Assembly: GCF_902459565.1 (NCBI RefSeq)
Contig: NZ_CABPSN010000004.1
Span: 62,001-126,000 of the forward strand
DNA: 64,000 nt
DNA from: Pandoraea aquatica
GTDB taxonomy: Bacteria > Pseudomonadota > Gammaproteobacteria > Burkholderiales > Burkholderiaceae
Direction: 5' to 3'
The notes beneath the pieces were generated by a model. It worked only from the letters and a program-made list of their open reading frames with translations, did not search any database and had not been told where the DNA came from. Made by a program: the position numbers and the translations under genes. Shown piece after piece: positions 52,906 to 62,052 of the stretch; positions within the stretch are counted from its first letter, which is position 1; every line of letters starts with the position of its first letter.

Positions 52906-53993
52906 CCTCAGGTAATACCGAACGCTTCGTCGATCTGCGAAGCGATACCGTCACCCGGCCCACGGCCCTGATGTGGGAGGCGATGCAAACCGCATCGCTG
53001 GGTGACGACACCCTCGAAGGCGATCCGACCGTGCGCGCGCTGGAACATCTCGCGGCGGTCGTCACCGGCAAAGAGGAGGCGATGTTCGTCGTCTCCGGCA
53101 CGATGGGCAATCTGATCGCTTCGCTGTGCCACGCCACGCGTGGCGGCGAAGCGGTGCTCGACGCGCAGGCGCACATGGCGAAGTCGGAGGCGGGCGGCAT
53201 GTCGCGCCTCGCGCATCTGTACCCGGTGCTCATTCCATCGGTGCGCGGCGAGATGGATCTCGATCAATTGGCCGGGGCGTTGCGTCCCGGCTTTTCGCGT
53301 TATGGACAGCCGACGGCGATGGTGGCGGTCGAGTCTACCCATAACCACTCCGGCGGCTACGTGCCGTCGCTGTCGTATCTGGCGGATGTGCGCGCGCTCG
53401 CGTCACGTGCGGGCGTGCCGGTCCACATGGACGGTGCGCGCGTGTTCAACGCGGCGGCGGCGCTGGGTGTCGACGTCGGCCAGATCACCGCGCATTGCGA
53501 CAGCCTGACGTTCTGCCTCTCGAAGGGGCTGTCGGCACCGATGGGCGCAATGCTTGTCGGTTCGCACGTCATGATCGAACAGGCGCGCACGTTCCGTCGC
53601 ATGACGGGGGGCGGGTTGCGTCAGGCGGGCATCATGGCCGCAGCGGGGAAGGTGGCGATGGAGACGATGGTCGCGCGACTGGCCGACGACAACGTGCGTG
53701 CGCAACGTCTGTGGGACGGCCTCGCGCAGATCGATCCGCAACTGGTCGACGCGGTGCCGTCCACGAGCAACATCGTGCGTCTGCGTGTCGGCGAACAACG
53801 CGAGGCGAACCCGCGTGCATGGGAGGCGGCGCTGGCGGAGTACGGCATCTTGGCGCGCGCGAGCGGTACGTCGATGCTGCGGCTCGTGACGCATCGCCAT
53901 ATCGGCGACGAGGATATCGACGAAACCATCGCGGCCATCGCGTCGATTCGCGATACGTTTGCGTCGCGCGCGACGCCGCTCGGCGTAGCCTGA
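52902..53993 (+). CDS. Low-specificity L-threonine aldolase family protein
   Basis: A 363-residue PLP enzyme of fold type I that splits L-3-hydroxy amino acids into glycine and an aldehyde. The PLP lysine is K208 (FCLSKGLSAPMG), the opening FVDLRSDTVTRPT is a hallmark, and the HMDGARVFNAAAALG segment holds the pyridine-ring aspartate. Length fits the family, slightly longer than E. coli LtaE (333). The ATG overlaps the symporter stop (ATGA). With the adjacent acidic amino acid type symporter, the physiological substrate may be something other than threonine, such as a 3-hydroxy dicarboxylic amino acid; that is inference. Confidence 0.88.
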   Translation: MTSGNTERFVDLRSDTVTRPTALMWEAMQTASLGDDTLEGDPTVRALEHLAAVVTGKEEAMFVVSGTMGNLIASLCHATRGGEAVLDAQAHMAKSEAGGMSRLAHLYPVLIPSVRGEMDLDQLAGALRPGFSRYGQPTAMVAVESTHNHSGGYVPSLSYLADVRALASRAGVPVHMDGARVFNAAAALGVDVGQITAHCDSLTFCLSKGLSAPMGAMLVGSHVMIEQARTFRRMTGGGLRQAGIMAAAGKVAMETMVARLADDNVRAQRLWDGLAQIDPQLVDAVPSTSNIVRLRVGEQREANPRAWEAALAEYGILARASGTSMLRLVTHRHIGDEDIDETIAAIASIRDTFASRATPLGVA

Positions 53994-54041
53994 TCGGGCG
54001 TTGCGAGGGCGTTGAATCGGGTTAGAGCGGCTTAAAGCGGC

Positions 54042-54833
54042 TCAGCGCTCGGCCACGGCCAGATACTGTTGCGGTGCGCGGCCGAACAGCCGCTTGAACA
54101 TTACGATGAAAGCGCTCGGGCTTTGATAGCCGAGCGCGAGCGCGACGTCGCCGACCGACGCCCCGAGCGCCAGCCGCGTGATCGCCTCGGACGCCCGCAT
54201 ATGCTGGCACCAGCGTCCGAACGTCATCCCCGTCTCATCCTTGAAGCGGCGCGCCAGTGTCTTGCCACTGGCCCCCAGCTCTTCTCCCCAACGCTCCAGC
54301 GAGTAATCGGTCGCAGGCGCCATCATCATGTGTTCGCAAATCGCCAGCAGCTTCGCGGAACTGGGCAACGGCAAGCCGTGCTCGCCGGGAGCGGCCGCCT
54401 CACGCAGCAAGCGCAGGAGCAAAGGGATGGAGAGGGCGGTGCGGCTGTCGGGCGCGTAGTGGAAGCCGTCGGACAACATGTCGACGGCCAGCTCGCGCAG
54501 CAGCGGGCCGACGGTCAGCACGAGTGCGTTCGGCCACAACCACGACACCGTGCCCGGCTCGACGCTGATCGTGCAGAACTGCATGCGTCCGACGGCGTGC
54601 AGTTCGTGCGGCGTATTCGGCGGCAACCAGAGCGCGCGCGACGCGGGCAGGGTCCACGTGTGCGCCGGCGTGAGCACGCGCACCACGCCGCGCAGCGCCA
54701 TCACCACGTGACCGTGCTGATGCTGATGCCACGGTTGGCGCTCACCATCCTCACATTCCATGCCCCCAAGCGTGACGTCGCGCGGCAAATGACGGCGCGT
54801 TTCCGGATAGCGGCGCAGCAGCAATTCCTTCAT
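54042..54833 (-). CDS. AraC-family regulator (divergent from the siderophore receptor)
   Basis: A 263-residue regulator with an N-terminal cupin domain (about 25-120: PWHQHQHGHVVMALRGVVRVLTPAHTWTLPASRALWLPPNTPHELHAVG) and a C-terminal AraC DNA-binding domain (about 160-260). The ATG at 54833 marks the family start. It is a clear paralogue of the gene at 62871: both share VRVLTP, WTLP(A/P)SRALWLP, HELHAVG, SGKTLAR/SGRTLAR and PSAFI. The two bracket the siderophore genes on the same strand. It diverges from the TonB receptor gene, with a 29-base inverted repeat between. It probably activates or represses the receptor operon in response to iron or siderophore. Confidence 0.85.
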   Translation of the reverse strand: MKELLLRRYPETRRHLPRDVTLGGMECEDGERQPWHQHQHGHVVMALRGVVRVLTPAHTWTLPASRALWLPPNTPHELHAVGRMQFCTISVEPGTVSWLWPNALVLTVGPLLRELAVDMLSDGFHYAPDSRTALSIPLLLRLLREAAAPGEHGLPLPSSAKLLAICEHMMMAPATDYSLERWGEELGASGKTLARRFKDETGMTFGRWCQHMRASEAITRLALGASVGDVALALGYQSPSAFIVMFKRLFGRAPQQYLAVAER

Positions 54834-54926
54834 GACGACTTCCCAACCGGACCGATTTATTCGGTCAGATGACGTGCCGTTTGTCCTGTAACCCCTCATG
54901 AGGCGGACCCGACACGCCAAAGCATA

Positions 54927-54955
54927 GAGAAAAGGACAAAAATTGTCCTTTTCTC
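54927..54955. promoter_or_regulatory. 29-base inverted repeat between AraC and receptor genes
   Basis: Perfect 13-base arms GAGAAAAGGACAA (54927-54939) and TTGTCCTTTTCTC (54943-54955) flank a three-base A centre. The position, about 95 bases from the AraC start and upstream of the receptor, suits a regulator-binding site. A hairpin terminator for a transcript is unlikely because no gene ends here. Confidence 0.6.
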
Positions 54956-55033
54956 AACATTTTTTGCGATTCACAGCAAAAGCATCCCCGGTATTCTACC
55001 AACTGCCATCGGGGTTCAGGTGGCAGATACAAG

Positions 55034-55057
55034 TGATAATAGTAATGCGTCTCATTT
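55034..55057. promoter_or_regulatory. Fur-box-like site upstream of the receptor gene
   Basis: The stretch beginning GATAAT (55035-55040), continuing AGTAATGCGTCTCATTT, fits the repeated NATWAT-like pattern of Fur sites. The part AATGCGTCTCATT (55044-55056) nearly equals AATGAGTCTCATT, found at 63803 in front of the gene at the window end. Iron-dependent repression of the siderophore operon is expected. Confidence 0.55.
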
Positions 55058-55107
55058 ATTTTAATTCATTCCATTGGAATGGCTCTGGCGCGGGAAGCGG
55101 ACGTAAA

Positions 55108-57327
55108 GTGAAACGAAATCACACGGGGAAGGCGACCCACTCGAACAGTGGGCGACGAATGACGGTCATGGCGGCAGTGCTCACCGTAGCGGTGTTCGGG
55201 CAGCACGCCGCGATGGCGGCAGACGCGAACGAGACGTCGTCGGCGGGGGCAGCGAATGCATCGGGTGTCGCGGGTGCCACAGGTGCTGCCGGTGCGGCGG
55301 GCGCAGTGACGCTGCCCGCAACGCAAGTGCGCGATAGCGCGCTGACCGAGAACCCGAACGGTCCGGGCCGGGGCTACGTCGCCAAGCGCATGACGACCGT
55401 CACCAAGACCGACGCGTCGACACTGACCGCGCCGCAAGCGACTTCGACAGTCACACGTGCACAAATGGACGATCAGGGCGCGATCACGATCGACCAGGCA
55501 TTGCGCTACACGACCGGCGTCAATACGCAGGACGGCACCGACGTGCGCTTCGACCAGCTTCGCGCCCGTGGCTTCGACATCGACGCCTACCTCGACGGTC
55601 TCGGCATCTTCCCGTCGCCGCGCTTCGCGACCGCCCGTGTCGACCCGTATCTGCTGGAGCGCATCGACGTGATGTTCGGCCCGTCCTCCGTGCTGTACGG
55701 GCAGGGCAACCCCGGTGGCATCGTCAACTACAGCAGCAAGTTGCCGTCGGACCAGCCCGTGCGCGAAGTGATGCTCCAGATCGGCAATCACGACACGTAT
55801 CAGACCGGTTTCGATCTCGGTGGATCGCTGACACCCGACGGCACGATCCTCTATCGCGTCGTGGGGCTGGCGCGCGACGCCAAGACGCAGGTCAGCGCCA
55901 TCAAGGATCAGCGGCTGGCGATTGCGCCTTCGATCACGTTCAAGCCGGATCGCGACACGTCGCTGACCTTGCTCGCGGGCTATCAACGCGACCCGGCGGG
56001 CGGACTGTTCAATCCGGTGCCCGCCAGCGGCACGCTGTTTGTGAATCCGAATGGCCGTCTCGGCCCGGATCAGTATTTCGGTGACCCGAATCGCGACGGC
56101 ATGCAGCGCACGCAATACTGGTTCGGCTATCAGTTCGCGAAGCAGTTGAACGACACGTGGCGCATTTCGCAGAACGCGCGTTATCTGCACGTCGACCAGA
56201 ACTACTACCAGACGTCCGTCACCAGCCCGTTCGCGGCGGATCAGCGCACGGTGGCGATGTGGGGCAACACCGACTTCGAGCACGTGAGCCAGTGGCAGAT
56301 CGATACGAACGCACAGGCAAAGTTCGCGACCGGACCGGTCGAACACACGATGCTTTTCGGCTTCGACTATCGCCGCGTGCTTGAGGGCGATAACTACGGC
56401 GGTGCGGTTGTCGGTCAGTTGGACCTGTTCAATCCGAACTACAGCGCGCTGGCGAGCGTGAGTCCGAACACGCGGCTGGACTACTCGCTGAGTCAGGCCG
56501 GGCTGTACGCACAGGACGAACTGCGATTCAACCGTTGGGTGCTCACGCTCGGCCTGCGCGAGGATTGGGCGACGACGCGCTCAGCCACCAACGGCGTGCA
56601 ACGCACGGCGGACAACAGCGCGTTCACGTGGCGGACCGGGCTGTCGTATGCGTTCGACAACGGCGTCGCCCCCTACGTGAGCTATGCGAAGTCGTTCGCC
56701 CCGGTGCTGGGCACGAACTTCGCGGGGGATGCGCTAACGCCCACGCAAGGCAAGCAGTACGAAGTCGGCGTGCGCTATCAGCCGAAAAACTACGACGCGT
56801 CGCTGCGCCTGTCGGCCTTCGATCTGCGTCAGGAAAATGTGAGCGTGGTCGATCCGGCGCACCCGACCTTCCCGACGCAGACGGGCGAAATCCGTTCGCG
56901 CGGCGTCGAAGCCGAGGCGCGCGCCAACCTCACCCGCGACCTGAAGGTGATCGCGTCGTACACGTACGTCAACCAGGTCAACCTGCAAAGCACGACGGCG
57001 CAGGGCAAGCGTCCGCAGATCACGCCGCGTAACAGCGTCGCGCTCTGGGCCGATTACACGATGCACGAGGGCGCGTTGCGCAATCTCGGGTTCGGTGCCG
57101 GCGTGCGCTATATGAGTTCGTCGGCCGGCGACGCCGCCAACACGTTCGAAGTACCGAGCCGCACGCTGGTCGACGCCGCCGTGCACTACGACTGGCAGCA
57201 ATGGCGCTTCGCCGTGAACGTCAGCAACCTCTTTAACCGCGAATACCTCTCGTACTGCACATCGTCGTCGCTGTGCTACTGGGGCGCGACGCGAACCGTT
57301 CTGGGGACAGCCCGATATCAATGGTGA
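55108..57327 (+). CDS. TonB-dependent siderophore receptor (FhuA/FoxA-like)
   Basis: A receptor of about 739 residues that takes up a ferric siderophore through the outer membrane using TonB energy. A signal peptide ends near HAAMA-A (about 35). The plug domain covers about 90-200 (DQGAITIDQALRYTTGVNTQ, VRFDQLRARGFDIDAYLDG, VLYGQGNPGGIVNYSSK). The 22-strand barrel follows and ends in TVLGTARYQW with the terminal aromatic. The pattern is that of hydroxamate receptors. Start is uncertain: GTG 55108 gives a good signal peptide, ATG 55159 is shorter, and ATG 55045 lies in the Fur site. FhuD, FhuB, exporter and FhuC genes follow in one operon. Confidence 0.88.
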   Translation: MKRNHTGKATHSNSGRRMTVMAAVLTVAVFGQHAAMAADANETSSAGAANASGVAGATGAAGAAGAVTLPATQVRDSALTENPNGPGRGYVAKRMTTVTKTDASTLTAPQATSTVTRAQMDDQGAITIDQALRYTTGVNTQDGTDVRFDQLRARGFDIDAYLDGLGIFPSPRFATARVDPYLLERIDVMFGPSSVLYGQGNPGGIVNYSSKLPSDQPVREVMLQIGNHDTYQTGFDLGGSLTPDGTILYRVVGLARDAKTQVSAIKDQRLAIAPSITFKPDRDTSLTLLAGYQRDPAGGLFNPVPASGTLFVNPNGRLGPDQYFGDPNRDGMQRTQYWFGYQFAKQLNDTWRISQNARYLHVDQNYYQTSVTSPFAADQRTVAMWGNTDFEHVSQWQIDTNAQAKFATGPVEHTMLFGFDYRRVLEGDNYGGAVVGQLDLFNPNYSALASVSPNTRLDYSLSQAGLYAQDELRFNRWVLTLGLREDWATTRSATNGVQRTADNSAFTWRTGLSYAFDNGVAPYVSYAKSFAPVLGTNFAGDALTPTQGKQYEVGVRYQPKNYDASLRLSAFDLRQENVSVVDPAHPTFPTQTGEIRSRGVEAEARANLTRDLKVIASYTYVNQVNLQSTTAQGKRPQITPRNSVALWADYTMHEGALRNLGFGAGVRYMSSSAGDAANTFEVPSRTLVDAAVHYDWQQWRFAVNVSNLFNREYLSYCTSSSLCYWGATRTVLGTARYQW

Positions 57328-58268
57328 TGCAACGACAATCGTTTGCCGCACGACGCCGCCTTCTGGCGGCGTTTGGCGTTGGTGCGCTGGCACCGTTCAT
57401 AGGGGCAGGGGGCGTGCTCGCGTCCCCCGTTGTGGCTTCGTCCATGCCTTCATCCGCGCCCTCGGGTCGTATGCCGCGCGTGGTGGTACTCGACTGGGGG
57501 CTTGCCGCGCAGGTGCTGGCGCTGGGCGTGACGCCCGTGGGCGCGGCGCGTCCGTTCTGGTATCGGCTGCTCTCGGGCACGCCTGCCATGCCCGATGACG
57601 TCGTCGACGTCGGCCTCCTTTTCCAACCGAATTTCGAAGTGGTGCAGGCGCTGCGCCCGGATCTGATCGTCATCACGCCAGCGCACGGCGCGCTCGCCGA
57701 TTCGCTCGCGCGCATCGCGCCACTGTTCGTCGCGCCGCCCCCCCATCCGCATGAAGACGGCTATCAACTGGCATTGCGTCGCGCGCGGGCATTGGGCGAC
57801 GCGCTGGGGCGTCCGGCGCAGACATCGCAGTTGCTCGCGGCGACGGACGCTCACCTGAGCGAGGTACGCGAGCGCTTGACGAAGCACGACGTCACGCAAC
57901 GCCCGGTGTATCTGATGAGCCCCATCGACACGCGTCTGACGAACGTCTTCGGCCGAGAGAGCGTGTTTGGCGGAACGCTGGCCGCTGTGGGGCTGACGAA
58001 CGCGTGGCGGCGTCCGAGCGATACGGAAGGCATGGCGCAGATCGACTACACGCAGCTCGGGGCAGATGCCTCGGCACGCGCGATGCTGATCGGTGCGCGT
58101 CCCGGGTTGTTGGGCATGCTCGGTCAGAGCCCGTTGTGGCAGGCGCTGCCATTCGTGCGCGGGGCACGCGTCGGCCAGTTGCCGATCATGTTGCCCACGG
58201 GCGGAACGCCCACGGCGATGAAGCTGGCCGACGCGTTGAGCGTCGCGCTGACGGGAGCGGCGGCATGA
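57327..58268 (+). CDS. Ferric siderophore-binding protein (FhuD-like)
   Basis: A 313-residue periplasmic binding protein that delivers the ferric siderophore to the FhuB permease. The N-terminus carries a twin-arginine-like signal, ARRRLLAAFGVGALAPF (about 9-24), as E. coli FhuD does with RRRLLTAM. The two-lobed helical-backbone fold shows PRVVVLDWGLAAQVLALGVTPVGAARP and VVQALRPDLIVITPAH. I use ATG 57327, which overlaps the receptor stop (TGATG); ATG 57321 two codons earlier is possible. Its end overlaps the fhuB start by four bases. Confidence 0.86.
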   Translation: MQRQSFAARRRLLAAFGVGALAPFIGAGGVLASPVVASSMPSSAPSGRMPRVVVLDWGLAAQVLALGVTPVGAARPFWYRLLSGTPAMPDDVVDVGLLFQPNFEVVQALRPDLIVITPAHGALADSLARIAPLFVAPPPHPHEDGYQLALRRARALGDALGRPAQTSQLLAATDAHLSEVRERLTKHDVTQRPVYLMSPIDTRLTNVFGRESVFGGTLAAVGLTNAWRRPSDTEGMAQIDYTQLGADASARAMLIGARPGLLGMLGQSPLWQALPFVRGARVGQLPIMLPTGGTPTAMKLADALSVALTGAAA

Positions 58269-60349
58269 GCACGGGAAATCCGCTTCAACCGATGATGGCA
58301 GGCAAGCCGCACGGGGCCGCGACGTCCGTCGAGGGGCGTCATCTCTGGCGTCTCGCAACGATTGTCGGCGTGCCTGCACTGGTGCTGACCGTCGTCACGT
58401 TGCTGTCGCTACGCCCGGCGGGTGTCGACAGCGGCACGTTTCTGGCTGCCGTCTGGCACGCCGTCACCCGTCCGGCGCTGGACCCTGGTGCGCCGGCTTC
58501 GGCCGCCGCGATGTCGGGTCTGCTCGTGAACTACGCGTGGCTGCCGCGACTGGCGATGTCGGTGCTGGCCGGTGCCGGGCTTGCGCTCGCGGGTGTGATG
58601 TTTCAGCAGGTGCTGCGCAATCCGCTGGCCGAACCGCTGACGCTGGGCGTGGCGTCGGGGGCGTCGCTCGCGCTGTCGGCGGCGACGATCTGGTTGCCGG
58701 CGGTGGCCTTCGCGTGGCGCTCAGGCGTCGCGCTGTTCGGCTCGGTGGCGGCCATTGCCGTGGTGATGGGGCTGACGTGGCGTAGCCGCTTCGCCCCCAT
58801 CCCGGTGATTCTCGCGGGCATGATCGTCAACCTGTATTGCAGCGGTCTCTCGATCATGGTGTCGATGACGCACGAACGCGCGCTCGTCGGTGTCTTCGCA
58901 TGGGGGGCCGGGTCGCTGGTGCAAAACGGCTGGCACGACTTCGGATGGCTGTTGCCCCGCGTGATCGTGGCCGTCGTTGCCGCAGCGTTGCTGCTCAGAC
59001 CGCTGACGCTGTTCACGCTCGACGACCGCAGCATCACCCAACTCGGCGCGCGCGTCGCGTGGATTCGCACCGCCGGACTGGTGGTCGCGGTGGCGCTCTC
59101 GGCATGCATCGTCAGCATTGTCGGCATCATCGGTTTCGTAGGGCTGGCCGGTCCGCAACTGGTGCGTCTCGCCGGTGCGCGACGTCTGCGCGATCAACTG
59201 ATCTGGGCACCGTTCATCGGTGCACTCATGCTGATGCTGACCGATCAGTTGGTGCAGTGGCTGCCGCTGTTCGACGGCGCGTCGTTGCCGACGGGTGCCG
59301 CCGCTGCGCTGTTCGGCGGACCGCTGTTGCTGTGGCTCCTGCGGCGCACGCGGGCCGGCGAGGTGGCGACTGCCGATGCTGCGCCGCCCGCACGCGCGCG
59401 TCATCCGTTCCGATGGCTCGCGCTGGCGCTCGTGTTTGGCGTCGCGCTCGTGTGGGTGACGCAGCATCTCGGGCGTTCGTTCGACGGCTGGGAATGGGCG
59501 ACGGACGCGTCATGGGCAGTGCTTTCGCCATGGCGGCTGCCGCGCATGCTGGCGTCGGCTGCGGCGGGTGTTGCGCTGGCACTGGCGGGCACGCTGCTGC
59601 AACGGATCAGCGGCAACCCGATGGCCAGCCCTGAACTGTTGGGCGTGAGCGGCGGCGCAATGCTGGGTGTGCTGATCGTGACGTTTGCGATGGTCGGCCC
59701 GTCGGCGTCGACCCTGTTTGTCGCGGCCTTCGCAGGCGCTGCGCTCAGTCTCGCGGTCATGCTCACGCTCTCGCGCAAGGGCGGTTTCTCACCCACGCGG
59801 ATGCTGCTCGCGGGCGTGGCGATCTCCGGCATGGCGCAGTCGTTGGTGGCGATCGGGAGCGCGAGCGGCACGGCCAATGCGTTCCTGCTGCGTTCGCTCA
59901 TGCTTGGCCTCACGTACATCGTTGGTCCCGGGATCGCCGTGGGCACCGTCGTCGCCTCGTTGGTGGGGCTGGTGCTGACGTGCCTCGCATCGCGCTGGCT
60001 CGATCTGTTGCCGATGGGCGACGCAACGGCGACCGCCGTTGGCGTGAACGTGCGGCGTGCACGCCTGTGGATGTGGTGTCTGGCCGCGACACTCAGCGCC
60101 GTGGCGACGCTCGTCGTCGGCCCGCTGTCGTTCGTCGGTCTGCTCGCACCGCATCTGGCGCGCATGGCCGGGTTCGGCAAGGGACGCGCGCAGGCCGTCG
60201 CATCGGCCGTGTCCGGTGCGTTGCTGATGATCGCCGCCGACTGGCTCGGACGCAATCTGCTCTTCCCACAACAACTCCCGGCAGGCGTGCTCGCCATGCT
60301 GATCGCCGCGCCGTATCTGCTGTGGCACCTGCGTCGGCAGGTGGCATGA
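58265..60349 (+). CDS. Ferric siderophore ABC permease, double-length (FhuB-like)
   Basis: A 694-residue inner-membrane permease made of two fused FecCD/BtuC-like halves, as in E. coli FhuB (660). Each half has about ten helices and the conserved PRLAMSVLAGAGLALAGVMFQQVLRNPLAEPLTLGV (first) or PRMLASAAAGVALALAGTLLQRISGNPMASPELLGV (second) block. Each half ends with the cytoplasmic coupling segment GFVGLAGPQLVRLAGA or SFVGLLAPHLARMAGF that docks the FhuC ATPase. ATG 58265 overlaps the fhuD stop by four bases. The long open frame further upstream is not coding. Confidence 0.9.
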   Translation: MSTGNPLQPMMAGKPHGAATSVEGRHLWRLATIVGVPALVLTVVTLLSLRPAGVDSGTFLAAVWHAVTRPALDPGAPASAAAMSGLLVNYAWLPRLAMSVLAGAGLALAGVMFQQVLRNPLAEPLTLGVASGASLALSAATIWLPAVAFAWRSGVALFGSVAAIAVVMGLTWRSRFAPIPVILAGMIVNLYCSGLSIMVSMTHERALVGVFAWGAGSLVQNGWHDFGWLLPRVIVAVVAAALLLRPLTLFTLDDRSITQLGARVAWIRTAGLVVAVALSACIVSIVGIIGFVGLAGPQLVRLAGARRLRDQLIWAPFIGALMLMLTDQLVQWLPLFDGASLPTGAAAALFGGPLLLWLLRRTRAGEVATADAAPPARARHPFRWLALALVFGVALVWVTQHLGRSFDGWEWATDASWAVLSPWRLPRMLASAAAGVALALAGTLLQRISGNPMASPELLGVSGGAMLGVLIVTFAMVGPSASTLFVAAFAGAALSLAVMLTLSRKGGFSPTRMLLAGVAISGMAQSLVAIGSASGTANAFLLRSLMLGLTYIVGPGIAVGTVVASLVGLVLTCLASRWLDLLPMGDATATAVGVNVRRARLWMWCLAATLSAVATLVVGPLSFVGLLAPHLARMAGFGKGRAQAVASAVSGALLMIAADWLGRNLLFPQQLPAGVLAMLIAAPYLLWHLRRQVA

Positions 60350-60384
60350 AGTTCCCGACATCCCCATAAAAACAGAGATCTCTT

Positions 60385-62052
60385 ATGTCCTTGTTCTGGC
60401 AATTGGTACGTGCGTCTCGATGGCCCTTGGCCATCGCGTTCGCCGGCAGTCTCATCAGCGGTTTCGGCAATGCAGGTCTCGTCGCGCTGATCAACCGTGC
60501 GTTGACGGCCCCACGCGAGCATCTGGGCATGCTCGGCATGCAATTCCTCGGCCTCGGCGTGATCGTGCTGGTCACGCGGGCGCTGTCGCAGACGCTCTTC
60601 ATGTCGCTCGGTCAGCGCGCGAAGGCGACGTTGCGCATGCAGGTTGTGCGCCGTATCGGTGCCGCACCGTACGCGAGCCTTGAGAGGCACGGCATTGCTC
60701 GAGCGATTGCCGTCCTCACGCAGGATCTCGACACCATCGTCGTGCTGTTCGTGAACCTGCCGGTGCTCGCGATGCAGGGCGCGGTGATCGCGGGATGCCT
60801 CGTGTATCTCGGCTATCTGTCGTGGGAGATTCTGCTGTTCGCCGTGGTGACGATCTTCATCGGCGCGGCGGGATTTCGCTTCGCCAACCAGCGCGCGCTG
60901 CTGCATCTGCGCAGCTCGCGCAAGCGGGAGGAATCGCTGGTGAAGGACTTCCGCGCGTTGTTCGACGGGGCGAAGGAGCTGAAGCTGCATCGCGCCCGTC
61001 GCGACGCCTTCATCGAAGACCGTCTCGCCAGCAATGTCGAAGCGGTGCGCGTGCAGCGCACGCGCGGTTACGTGCTGTATGCGGCGGCAGCGAGTTGGGG
61101 CAGCTTCATTCTGTTCGCCTTCATCGGCCTGACGCTGTTCGTGGTGCTGCGTCACGTCGACTTACCGCCGCAGGTGGTGTCCGGCTACGCGCTCGTGTTC
61201 CTGTACATGATCATGCCGATCGAAGGCGTGCTCTCGGCGATGCCGTCGCTGGGCAGTGCGCGCGTCGCGCTGGAGCGCATCGCACAGGTGGAGAACGAAC
61301 TGCCGCGCGAACTGCTGCCCGCCCCGGGTAAGCGCGAAACACCGGCGTTCCACGAGATCGTGCTTGAGGGCGTCACGCATCGCTACTTCCGTGAGCAGGA
61401 AAACGAAGTGTTCACGTTGGGGCCGGTGACGCTCACGTTCCGTCCGGGAGAACTCGTCTATCTGGTCGGCGGTAACGGGAGCGGCAAGACCACACTGGCC
61501 AAGCTGATCGTCGGCCTGTATGCCCCCGAGCAGGGTCGTATCGTGGTCGATGGCGTGCCCGTGGGCGACGCCGAGCGTGACCACTACCGTCAACTGTTCT
61601 CCGTGGTGTTCAGCGACTTCTTTCTGTTCGAACATCTGCTCGGCTTGCCCCCGGAAGGGCTCGACGCGCAGGCACAGGCGCTGCTCAAGTCGCTGCAACT
61701 CGATCACAAGGTCACGATCTCGGACGGCCGCTTTTCCACGCTCGATCTGTCGCAGGGACAGCGCAAGCGCCTCGCATTGCTAGTGGCCTATCTGGAAGAC
61801 CGGCCGTTCTACGTCTTCGACGAATGGGCGGCGGATCAGGACCCGCTGTTCAAGGATGTTTTTTACCGCCAGATGCTGCCCGCGCTCAAAGCGCGCGGCA
61901 AGAGCGTGCTGGTCATTACCCACGACGACCGCTACTTCGATCTGGCGGATCGTCTGATTCGTCTCGACTACGGTCAGTTGCGTCAATCACACGAGCCGCA
62001 AGCCGACGTCGGCACACCCAACGAACCTGCTTCACCGAATACTCATGACTGA
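60385..62052 (+). CDS. Cyclic peptide/siderophore export ABC transporter (PvdE/SyrD type)
   Basis: A 555-residue half-transporter with six membrane helices (about 1-290) fused to an ATPase domain. Walker A is GGNGSGKT (about 362-369), the signature is LSQGQRKR (about 451), and Walker B is FYVFDEWAADQDP (about 473-485), where the W after DE is typical of the PvdE/SyrD group. Members export siderophores or their precursors, or cyclic lipopeptides, to the periplasm (PvdE and ornibactin OrbE in siderophore loci). Unusually it sits between the fhuB and fhuC-like genes. It starts 35 bases after fhuB and its end overlaps fhuC by eight bases. Confidence 0.87.
   Translation: MSLFWQLVRASRWPLAIAFAGSLISGFGNAGLVALINRALTAPREHLGMLGMQFLGLGVIVLVTRALSQTLFMSLGQRAKATLRMQVVRRIGAAPYASLERHGIARAIAVLTQDLDTIVVLFVNLPVLAMQGAVIAGCLVYLGYLSWEILLFAVVTIFIGAAGFRFANQRALLHLRSSRKREESLVKDFRALFDGAKELKLHRARRDAFIEDRLASNVEAVRVQRTRGYVLYAAAASWGSFILFAFIGLTLFVVLRHVDLPPQVVSGYALVFLYMIMPIEGVLSAMPSLGSARVALERIAQVENELPRELLPAPGKRETPAFHEIVLEGVTHRYFREQENEVFTLGPVTLTFRPGELVYLVGGNGSGKTTLAKLIVGLYAPEQGRIVVDGVPVGDAERDHYRQLFSVVFSDFFLFEHLLGLPPEGLDAQAQALLKSLQLDHKVTISDGRFSTLDLSQGQRKRLALLVAYLEDRPFYVFDEWAADQDPLFKDVFYRQMLPALKARGKSVLVITHDDRYFDLADRLIRLDYGQLRQSHEPQADVGTPNEPASPNTHD

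Noticed and set aside
58004-58264. An N-terminal extension of the FhuB-like permease
   Set aside because: It would overlap the fhuD gene by about 260 bases, and the added residues are Arg/Ala-rich without membrane character. ATG 58265 with a four-base overlap is natural.
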